Positions 7,631 through 12,897 of a stretch of 12,897 bases of DNA are shown here, piece after piece. Within the stretch, counting starts at the first letter, position 1, and every line of letters begins with the position of its first letter. The DNA comes from Methylococcaceae bacterium. Lineage in GTDB: Bacteria; Pseudomonadota; Gammaproteobacteria; Methylococcales; Methylomonadaceae. Location: NCBI GenBank assembly GCA_947505055.1, contig CANNLO010000102.1, positions 1 through 12,897 of the forward strand, given 5' to 3'. Below the pieces are notes generated by a model. That model did no database searches. It was not told the origin of the DNA and saw nothing but the letters and a program-made list of their open reading frames with translations. The position numbers were made by a program, and so were the translations under genes.

Positions 7631-7639
7631 TCCTTCCTT
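7631..7639 (-). promoter_or_regulatory. Ribosome binding site selecting a GTG start
   Basis: AAGGAAGGA on the minus strand contains two overlapping AAGGA cores. One lies seven bases from the GTG at 7625-7627 and the other six bases from the GTG at 7622-7624. It supports initiation here rather than at the ATG for Met11, which would remove part of the conserved N-terminal VYxxxY segment. Confidence 0.65.
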
Positions 7640-7682
7640 AATTAAAGCCTCTCAATATAATCAATACAATCTTTAATACATG

Positions 7683-8807
7683 CTAAATCAATCCGTCGAG
7701 AATTGAACTAAGCTTGCATGACACGTAATCTAATTCTACTTCGTTAATAGCAGGGCCAGTTGGCAAATAAAAACTTGCATAAGCTACTTTTTTTGCATTC
7801 GGACAATCTTCAGGCTTTGTCCAGCCTCGATCAATAAATATCTCTTGCATATTGTAAGGAATAAAACCCTCTCTTGTTTCAATACCGACCTCCTTGAGTG
7901 CAGCCATTATCTGCGAACGTTTAGGAACCAAGACGTCACGAAGCACAATGTGGTACATCCAATAACTGCTCCTCGCATACTCCATTTCCATGGGCAGATA
8001 CAGATAGTCTTTATAATGCTCAAGTCGACCAGAATAAAATCTTGCTATCTGCCTTCTTTTCTCAACCAACGCGTCAGCTTGGTCCATCTGACCACAGCCA
8101 ATTGCAGCCTGTAAATTCGTCATACGATAGTTAAAACCTATGTCCTGATGCATAAATTTATTTGAAGTCCCGAAGGCCAACGCTTTTAGACTGCGAGCTT
8201 TTTTTGCGATATTGGGATCATCAGTTGTGAGCATACCCCCCTCACCAGTCGTTAGAATTTTATTAGCGAAGAAACTAAAGCAACCCGCATTTCCCAAGCT
8301 TCCCACTTTACGACCCTTATATGTAGCGCCATGAGCTTCTGCACAGTCTTCAATTACCAATAAATCATGTTTTGTGGCCAATTCATTAATTGGATCCATG
8401 TCAGTAGGATGGCCAAAAAGATGAACTACCATAATAGCTTTAGATTTACTTGTTATCTTTCGCGCAAGATCAATAGGATCCATTGTGAGTGTTCGTAAAT
8501 CAATATCCACAGGAACAGGCTTTGCTTTTATATATAGAACAGCAAAAAAAGACGCCATGTTAGTTAATGTAGAAACTAGGACCTCATCACCTTCTTTCAC
8601 ACCAGCCGCAACCAGAGCCAAATGCAAGGCTGTAGTTCCGTTAGAACAACTTACTGCATATTTTGAATCACAAAATTTCGCAAAATCCGACTCAAACCTA
8701 TCAATAAATTCACCGAAAACACCTGAAATAGCGTTTGAATCAAGCGCCTCATTCACGTATTTTTTTTCATGTTCGCCCATATATGGCTGCGACACTGGTA
8801 TAAGCAT
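7683..8807 (-). CDS. DegT/DnrJ/EryC1/StrS-family PLP sugar aminotransferase
   Basis: Full-length (374 residues) aminotransferase of nucleotide-linked keto-sugars, cytoplasmic. Visible hallmarks are SCSNGTTALHLAL (53-65, PLP-phosphate loop), IEDCAEAHGA (152-161, with D154 pairing to the PLP nitrogen) and GCFSFFANKILTTGEGG (175-191). K183 is the Schiff-base lysine, so it is a true aminotransferase rather than a ColD-type dehydratase, which has histidine there. GFNYRMTNLQAAIG (224-237) is the dimer/active-site segment. HLFGHPTDMDPI (129-140), AEAHGATYKG and NKILTTGEGGM resemble GDP-perosamine synthase (PerA/RfbE), which aminates C-4 of a 4-keto-6-deoxy sugar. The C-methyltransferase upstream suggests the substrate here is a C-methylated keto-sugar instead. 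The ATG has AAGGAG five bases upstream, overlapping the stop of the cupin gene. Confidence 0.93.
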   Translation of the reverse strand: MLIPVSQPYMGEHEKKYVNEALDSNAISGVFGEFIDRFESDFAKFCDSKYAVSCSNGTTALHLALVAAGVKEGDEVLVSTLTNMASFFAVLYIKAKPVPVDIDLRTLTMDPIDLARKITSKSKAIMVVHLFGHPTDMDPINELATKHDLLVIEDCAEAHGATYKGRKVGSLGNAGCFSFFANKILTTGEGGMLTTDDPNIAKKARSLKALAFGTSNKFMHQDIGFNYRMTNLQAAIGCGQMDQADALVEKRRQIARFYSGRLEHYKDYLYLPMEMEYARSSYWMYHIVLRDVLVPKRSQIMAALKEVGIETREGFIPYNMQEIFIDRGWTKPEDCPNAKKVAYASFYLPTGPAINEVELDYVSCKLSSILDGLI

Positions 8808-8812
8808 AACGA

Positions 8813-8818
8813 CTCCTT
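8813..8818 (-). promoter_or_regulatory. Ribosome binding site overlapping the cupin stop codon
   Basis: AAGGAG on the minus strand, five bases before the aminotransferase ATG (8805-8807). It shares its first two bases with the TAA of the cupin gene, so the two genes are probably translationally coupled. Confidence 0.75.
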
Positions 8819-9203
8819 AATTATTTGAAACAATCAATGGTATATCCAAACGAAACGTATCTTTTTCATATTGGGTTCCAGCACGCGGTCCTTTAGTTAA
8901 TATAAGTACCTCTGCTTCCGTTAAGCCCTGCAAAGCATGGCGCTCATTTTCACGAGTAACAGCAAAATCACCTTTTCTAAGAACTTGCTCACGTCGCTCA
9001 GCACCAGGAAATTGTGTGACAAGCAATATTTCACCAGATAATACATAGTTCCACTGTATGGTTCGCTCGTGATAATGATTTGCGCGTACTGCCCCCTTTG
9101 TAAAAGTAATGAGCGTTACCGCATTTACCTCATCATCTGAAATAAGATCAGTTATGCTACCCCGCAAATCAGTATGAGCTGCATTTAGTTTAATAATTTC
9201 CAC
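8817..9203 (-). CDS. Small cupin protein, candidate keto-sugar isomerase/epimerase
   Basis: Single-domain cupin of 128 residues. DLRGSITDL (12-20) resembles the start of sugar 3,4-ketoisomerases (FdtA/QdtA) and RmlC-like proteins. The first cupin motif is ANHYHERTIQWNYVLSGE (41-58) with H43 and H45; the second carries RHALQG (88-93) with H89. The C-terminal GPRAGTQYEKDTFRL (105-119) is polar and conserved-looking. Expected role: isomerisation or epimerisation of an NDP-keto-sugar, fitting its place between a C-methyltransferase and an aminotransferase. A regulatory or non-catalytic cupin cannot be excluded. The start is GTG (9201-9203) with AGGAG eight bases upstream; no in-frame ATG would retain the first strands. 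It is 27 bases from the upstream gene and 9 bases from the downstream gene. Confidence 0.82.
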   Translation of the reverse strand: MEIIKLNAAHTDLRGSITDLISDDEVNAVTLITFTKGAVRANHYHERTIQWNYVLSGEILLVTQFPGAERREQVLRKGDFAVTRENERHALQGLTEAEVLILTKGPRAGTQYEKDTFRLDIPLIVSNN

Positions 9204-9211
9204 GATTAAAT

Positions 9212-9216
9212 CTCCT
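9212..9216 (-). promoter_or_regulatory. Ribosome binding site selecting the cupin GTG start
   Basis: AGGAG on the minus strand, eight bases upstream of the GTG at 9201-9203. It decides the start of the cupin gene, which has no usable nearby ATG. Confidence 0.7.
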
Positions 9217-9230
9217 AATATATATTTGAA

Positions 9231-10436
9231 TTATTTATTAACTTGAGGCACATAAAACTTCAACCCAAGATGAGCAAGTTTTTCCTGAAGATATGCTGCA
9301 ATATTCCAAGGAAGAATTAAAGCATGCGTCACATCATTCTCAATATCATTATCAGAGATAATAGGAATATGTGAACCTGGGGTCAATTTCCCAATTTTTA
9401 GGGGCGACGAATCTGTAACATATGAAATTATGTCCGAATCTAATCTACAATAATTCAAGAAAGTATTCCCTTTTGTCGCAGCTCCGATACCAATTATCTT
9501 TCCACCCTCCATCCGAATAGCTGATAAATGAGCATTTACTGTGAATTTCACTTTACGAACCCGATCCATAAAGAGATCGAATGTAGCTTTTTTATATAGC
9601 CCATATTCCTCTTCGTCTTGAATCAATTTGCTTACTGAAATATCAGTATCACCACCCAGTCTTGCAAAAACACGAATAGAACCACACATATAATCGAGCC
9701 GTTCAACTCTATAAATTGAGAACCCTTGTTTATGCAGACATTCTGCAAGTGGTTTGACGCCGTAATAATGTACATGCTCATGATAAATGGTATCAAAAGC
9801 CGTACCCTGGACAAGATCTAATAAGTATGGAACTTCAAATACAAAGATTCCTGTATCACTAAGAACCTTTCTTGCGGTACTTAGTAACCCAACCAAATCG
9901 TCTGCGTGATTGACCACATTTGAACTCAATAGCACATTTACCGAACCAATACTGTTAATTTCAGATGCAGCCTTATACGAGAAAAACTCGTTTATAGTCG
10001 GAATTCCTGATTCTATGGCAATTCTCGATATATTCTTCGACGGCTCTATGCCAAGGACATTTTGATATCCAAAGCTTTTAAAGTGATTGAGCAATGTCCC
10101 TACATTACTTCCAATATCCACAATCAAAGAATCATTTGTCAACCTTACTTCCTTTATGACAGCTACTGCGAATTCTTTGAAATGCTCGATTGAAACCCTA
10201 GAATTTGATGAGTCATAGCTGTATTCATTTTTTTGATATCTGTCTTCTGCGGAAACTGAAAACAAAGTAAATACATGACCACACGATTGACATAATCCAA
10301 GTTGGAGAGGATACGAAGTTTCTGATTCGTGAAGTAATGATTCAGGCAAAAAAGTATCTGCCAGCGGATGAAATCCAAGATCAACAACTTTTGAAATTCT
10401 GACTGAGTTACACAACCTACAATTTTTAATTTCCAT
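9231..10436 (-). CDS. Zinc-binding NDP-sugar C-methyltransferase (TylCIII/EvaC/TcaB9 family)
   Basis: SAM-dependent C-methyltransferase of 401 residues with the full three-part layout. The N-terminal zinc domain (Methyltransf_13) has CRLC at 6-9 and CQSC at 49-52. The central SAM domain has VDIGSNVGTLL (106-116) and acidic E131 in GIEPS. The C-terminal Methyltransf_14 domain has GIGAATKGNTFLNY (316-329) and VTDSSPLKIGKLTPG (340-354). The motif IYHEHVHYY (217-225) matches the Tyr-His-Glu-His active site described for TcaB9 and related enzymes, with Y218, E220 and H221. Family members methylate a carbon next to the ketone of a 4-keto-6-deoxy NDP-sugar, usually C-3. All zinc and catalytic residues are present, so it should be active. 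The ATG has GAGG five bases upstream. It is the first gene of the sugar-modification block. Confidence 0.93.
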   Translation of the reverse strand: MEIKNCRLCNSVRISKVVDLGFHPLADTFLPESLLHESETSYPLQLGLCQSCGHVFTLFSVSAEDRYQKNEYSYDSSNSRVSIEHFKEFAVAVIKEVRLTNDSLIVDIGSNVGTLLNHFKSFGYQNVLGIEPSKNISRIAIESGIPTINEFFSYKAASEINSIGSVNVLLSSNVVNHADDLVGLLSTARKVLSDTGIFVFEVPYLLDLVQGTAFDTIYHEHVHYYGVKPLAECLHKQGFSIYRVERLDYMCGSIRVFARLGGDTDISVSKLIQDEEEYGLYKKATFDLFMDRVRKVKFTVNAHLSAIRMEGGKIIGIGAATKGNTFLNYCRLDSDIISYVTDSSPLKIGKLTPGSHIPIISDNDIENDVTHALILPWNIAAYLQEKLAHLGLKFYVPQVNK

Positions 10437-10443
10437 AATTACC

Positions 10444-10494
10444 TCATATTTTGATTTTTTTGTTAATTAACATCTTTGTGGCATTTTTACTCAT
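10444..10494 (-). CDS. Possible 16-residue upstream ORF (very uncertain)
   Basis: A 17-codon frame (MSKNATKMLINKKIKI) lies in the 102-base gap between the 406-residue transferase and the C-methyltransferase. AAGAGG lies five bases before its ATG. Its TGA falls within the ribosome site of the C-methyltransferase, an arrangement that could allow reinitiation. It is very short, lysine-rich and matches nothing I know; chance is a strong alternative. Confidence 0.18.
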   Translation of the reverse strand: MSKNATKMLINKKIKI

Positions 10495-10538
10495 TGGAAC
10501 CTCTTGGCGACGTGAAATTATTGCTGTGTATTTCAAGA

Positions 10539-11759
10539 CTAGGCCTCTGTAAATTTGATAGAGAAAATTTCTTTATCGCCATCTCTCATATGCTTAAAGC
10601 CCTTAATCCAACTGCAGTCGCTTATGACAGACATCTCATCCCAATCCTGAACAATTAACATGGTAGAAGAATATAAACCGACTATTTTATTTATCTTAAG
10701 TGGCTTAATGAACATCTCTACCGGCATGAGACTTGTAAGCTCATCATGAAGAATTTCATCAAAAAATACAACCTTTCGATAACCGGAAATCAGAAAACGC
10801 GCCCTCATGCTTTCTGAATAAGTTCTAATTTCTAATTTATTGGAATTTTGTAAAATGAATGGATGGAATTTACACACTATCGTCTCATTAATTGATATAT
10901 GTTTTTGCAAAATATCCGCATACATTTCTACAAAATCAATTTCTTTCATCTCGTTATATAGATGCTCTATATTTTTAAAAGCATCCTTGTGCTCTATCAT
11001 CACTAGTGTTTTATATTCATCATTAAATTTTTTTTCTGGCATTACAAAATCAAAATTTAACTTTAAATTTCTGTAGTCCAACAAGTGAAAATCGTCGCCA
11101 TAATCAATCCATGAAAATCCCTTGTCTAAATATTGCAATGCATTCGTGTAGGGGAATAATGTGTCAACTATTTTAGCAATGGTTTTAATTTTAATAATTT
11201 TATAAATTAAACACCACTTCCGCACACCACCCTGCATGTGGGATATTATTTTTTGATACTTAGTTTTACCGTTATTTTTTAATGTAATATTTTTTAAACG
11301 TTTAATTCGATTTCTCGAATCTGCTGGGGAATGCTCCATTAGGTAAATTTTGTTAATGTCATATTTCCCTAGCGTTAGAAGCGGGGAGTTTATTTGAGCA
11401 ACGAAGTTGTAGCTATTTTTAAATAAACTACCTTGAAATTTCTCAAGGTCGAATTTTCTAATGATTATTTTATTAAGAACAATTTGTTTGGTAGTTAAAA
11501 GCACACTCCCCTTATTCATGCTGACGTTGTGTAAATATAGCCTTAGAATAAATAAATTCTTTATTTTTACGTCATCGAGTATTTTGTTTGTTATTTCGGA
11601 ATACTTTCCATCTGCATAGCCTATATATTTAACCAGTATGCAATACTCAACCAAACGACCTTTTGACAAAAGCAAGAGACCAACTGCTTCTTGAGGGCTT
11701 GAAATAACAAAAATAGTTTTATTAAGGAAATCTTGAGTTGGAATGTTTTTTTTACTCAT
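10539..11759 (-). CDS. Putative sialyltransferase-like (GT-B) nonulosonic-acid transferase
   Basis: A 406-residue cytoplasmic-looking protein without obvious signal peptide or membrane helices. I do not recognise a close homologue. The layout resembles the bacterial sialyl/polysialyltransferase group (GT52/GT38-like). An N-terminal Rossmann half includes TIFVISSPQEAVGL (15-28). An acidic motif after a beta strand, IYLMEHSPADSRNR (138-151), occupies the place of the family's D/E-D/E-G motif. CKFHPF (296-301) supplies the HP motif that binds the CMP donor, and GLYSST (361-366) the following Ser/Ser(Thr) motif. A second acidic candidate is WIDYGDD (217-223). It sits just downstream of a CMP-sugar synthetase and a PtmA-like gene, so transfer of a sialic-acid-like sugar is likely. 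The acidic motif lacks glycine, which lowers confidence. The gene is very AT-rich and lysine/isoleucine-rich. The ATG has no clear ribosome site. Confidence 0.55.
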   Translation of the reverse strand: MSKKNIPTQDFLNKTIFVISSPQEAVGLLLLSKGRLVEYCILVKYIGYADGKYSEITNKILDDVKIKNLFILRLYLHNVSMNKGSVLLTTKQIVLNKIIIRKFDLEKFQGSLFKNSYNFVAQINSPLLTLGKYDINKIYLMEHSPADSRNRIKRLKNITLKNNGKTKYQKIISHMQGGVRKWCLIYKIIKIKTIAKIVDTLFPYTNALQYLDKGFSWIDYGDDFHLLDYRNLKLNFDFVMPEKKFNDEYKTLVMIEHKDAFKNIEHLYNEMKEIDFVEMYADILQKHISINETIVCKFHPFILQNSNKLEIRTYSESMRARFLISGYRKVVFFDEILHDELTSLMPVEMFIKPLKINKIVGLYSSTMLIVQDWDEMSVISDCSWIKGFKHMRDGDKEIFSIKFTEA

Positions 11760-11800
11760 AATTTTAGTTATATGTCATTTTTTAATTTATGAGAGTTAAT

Positions 11801-12580
11801 TTAAAGAGAAAACCCATCGTCAACTAATAGATTCTGCCCTATCATAAAGCTTGATTCATCTGACAATAGAAACATCAATGCCCCTAACAAATCGGTGGCA
11901 TCTAACATGCCTTTTGATGCGCAATGCCTGTTATACGCGGCAAGAAAACTACTCGACTGCTCTGCTAGCACCCCTCCAGGACTTAGGCAATTAACTCGGA
12001 TGCCAGTGCCTTTAAAGTACTGAGCAAAGTAACGCGTAAGATGCTCAATAGACGCCTTAATCGCTGCGTACTCAACCGGCATTGTCATGGGCGTACCCTC
12101 ATAAATCTCGAAGCGAGGTGCCATTGATCCGTAAATCGACGACATATTGACTACATTCCCGTAACCCTGTTCCTTAAATGCCAAACAGAATTGCTGGGCA
12201 ACAAGAAAATAACCCCCGAGATGCATATTAACGTTCTCGCAAAAATCAGCGTAAGTCACATCTTCAAGTTTCCGTCCGTAATTTTTATTGCGCGGGTAGG
12301 CATTGTTTACTAGCGCATCAATCCGGCCATATCGCTGCTTCATATCCGCAATTAACGTGAGGATGGAATCCTTGTTGGTGATATCTAGGTATGCAGCTTC
12401 AACATTGCCTGAATAGTCTTGCTCTAGTGATTTGGCAGCATCTAAATTAATGTCTGCAGCGATAGCAATTCCACCTCTTTCAGTTATTCCTTTTACAAAA
12501 CACCGGCCAATTGCACCTGCACCACCAGTAACTATAATGACTTTATTTTTTAACGTATATGTTTGCAATTTGATTCCCAA
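11801..12580 (-). CDS. ptmA: Short-chain dehydrogenase/reductase, PtmA-like
   Basis: Classical SDR of 259 residues, cytoplasmic. It has the dinucleotide loop TGGAGAIG (18-25), D43 after the second strand (favouring NAD(H)), NNAYP (92-96), catalytic S147/S148 in MSSIYGS, Y171 and K175 in YAAIK, and the C-terminal MIGQNLLVDDG (246-256). NNAYPRNKNYG and MSSIYGSMAPRFEIYEGT resemble PtmA, an oxidoreductase found beside the CMP-legionaminate synthetase PtmB in Campylobacter flagellin-modification loci; its exact reaction is not settled. Here too it follows a cytidylyltransferase. The start appears to be TTG (12578-12580): an in-frame stop lies just upstream and no ATG occurs before the Rossmann fold. 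A second TTG four codons later is possible. Neither has a strong ribosome site. An alternative is a reductase for another NDP-sugar. Confidence 0.85.
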   Translation of the reverse strand: MGIKLQTYTLKNKVIIVTGGAGAIGRCFVKGITERGGIAIAADINLDAAKSLEQDYSGNVEAAYLDITNKDSILTLIADMKQRYGRIDALVNNAYPRNKNYGRKLEDVTYADFCENVNMHLGGYFLVAQQFCLAFKEQGYGNVVNMSSIYGSMAPRFEIYEGTPMTMPVEYAAIKASIEHLTRYFAQYFKGTGIRVNCLSPGGVLAEQSSSFLAAYNRHCASKGMLDATDLLGALMFLLSDESSFMIGQNLLVDDGFSL

Positions 12581-12708
12581 TTTTCTATATTATTTGCCAA
12601 CTAATTGACCTGCATCTTCTGCTGTCTATCAATTATCAGAGTCGTTGCTATTAGATTTACATCACTAATTTATGGCGCTAAATATGCCCGCAAACTACAT
12701 ATACGAAT
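12581..12708. other. Intergenic gap, no recognisable element
   Basis: These 128 bases separate the cytidylyltransferase stop from the SDR gene. I find no coding frame, no hairpin plus T-run and no convincingly spaced promoter on the minus strand. A TAATAT resembling a -10 element lies about 7-12 bases before the TTG start, too close to serve that start with a normal leader. Confidence 0.3.
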
Positions 12709-12897
12709 TTACTCTCTATTCATAAGAAAGAACTCTGCCATCTGAAAATCTAGCAAAGTATCGATATCAATTGCGCGCTTAGGTGGCACATGCACGGCCT
12801 TTACCCTGCCCTCAAATGCCCCATTATGTGTCATTACAAACTTAGTACTAGCGACATAGCACACAGTTGCCATATCATAGACTACGGGCGCATCTTG
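12709..12897 (-). CDS. 3' end of a CMP-nonulosonate synthetase (cytidylyltransferase), partial
   Basis: The last 62 residues before a TAA stop; the rest lies beyond the right edge. The sequence contains VYDMATVCYVAS (6-17 of the visible part), NGAFEGRVKAVHVP (25-38) and KRAIDIDTLLDFQMAEFF (40-57). The pattern N-x-x-F/L-x-G-(K/R)-V, V/I-P and the R-x-x-D-I-D-T-x-x-D-F-x-x-A-E ending is the C-terminal signature of CTP:nonulosonate cytidylyltransferases (NeuA, LegF/PtmB, PseF). The paired aspartates of the DID segment belong to the active site. Such enzymes make CMP-sialic, CMP-legionaminic or CMP-pseudaminic acid; the visible part does not decide between them. The PtmA-like SDR downstream favours a legionaminate-type product. 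KdsB, the CMP-KDO synthetase, ends differently. Confidence 0.85.
   Translation of the reverse strand, partial: QDAPVVYDMATVCYVASTKFVMTHNGAFEGRVKAVHVPPKRAIDIDTLLDFQMAEFFLMNRE

Noticed and set aside
7683..8807. Naming the aminotransferase as GDP-perosamine synthase (perA/rfbE)
   Set aside because: The motifs resemble it, but no GDP-mannose 4,6-dehydratase is present and the neighbours are a C-methyltransferase, a cupin and an N-methyltransferase-like gene, so the substrate is probably different.
9632..9814. Minus-strand frame inside the C-methyltransferase gene
   Set aside because: It is out of frame with a gene whose catalytic motifs span this stretch; 10163-10387 is rejected for the same reason.

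Overview
The window is the interior of a Gram-negative surface-polysaccharide (O-antigen or capsule type) gene cluster. Every recognised gene lies on the minus strand, so transcription runs from right to left. It holds twelve complete genes, the 3' end of one at the right edge and the 5' end of another at the left edge. The whole stretch is AT-rich by eye. The polymerase gene (about 2.1-3.35 kb) and the 406-residue transferase gene (about 10.5-11.8 kb) look the most AT-rich. Low GC, AGGAG-type ribosome sites, some GTG/TTG starts and a Wzy-type polymerase among many GT2/GT4 genes suggest a low-GC proteobacterium. I cannot name the genus. There is no rRNA, tRNA, transposase, integrase, CRISPR or convincing terminator or promoter.

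In transcription order there are four blocks. (1) 12897-10539 is a nonulosonic-acid block. It contains the C-terminus of a CMP-sugar synthetase (NeuA/LegF/PtmB type), an SDR resembling PtmA of Campylobacter flagellin glycosylation, and a 406-residue protein with sialyltransferase-like motifs. That protein is a candidate to transfer the CMP-activated sugar. (2) 10436-6854 is a sugar-modification block: a zinc-binding sugar C-methyltransferase (TylCIII/EvaC/TcaB9 family), a small cupin, a DegT-family PLP sugar aminotransferase, and a methyltransferase resembling the antibiotic-sugar N-methyltransferases DesVI/TylM1. Together these suggest a branched-chain, C-methylated and N-methylated amino-deoxy sugar, the kind best known from antibiotics (vancosamine, sibirosamine). 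(3) 6725-109 is assembly: GT4, GT2 with an unusual N-terminal extension, GT4, a Wzy-like polymerase, GT4 and GT2. Two junctions have 4-base start/stop overlaps. (4) At the left edge (56-1) are the first 18 codons of a further gene, whose N-terminus resembles Polysacc_synt_2-type UDP-HexNAc 4,6-dehydratases.

A likely model is that blocks 1 and 2 make or deliver two unusual sugars. Six transferases (three GT4, two GT2, one sialyltransferase-like) build a repeat unit on a lipid carrier, and the Wzy protein polymerises it. The flippase (Wzx), the NDP-sugar 4,6-dehydratase for block 2, and the nonulosonate synthase and epimerase must lie outside this window. The gene families are seen in the sequence; the chemistry of the final glycan is inference.
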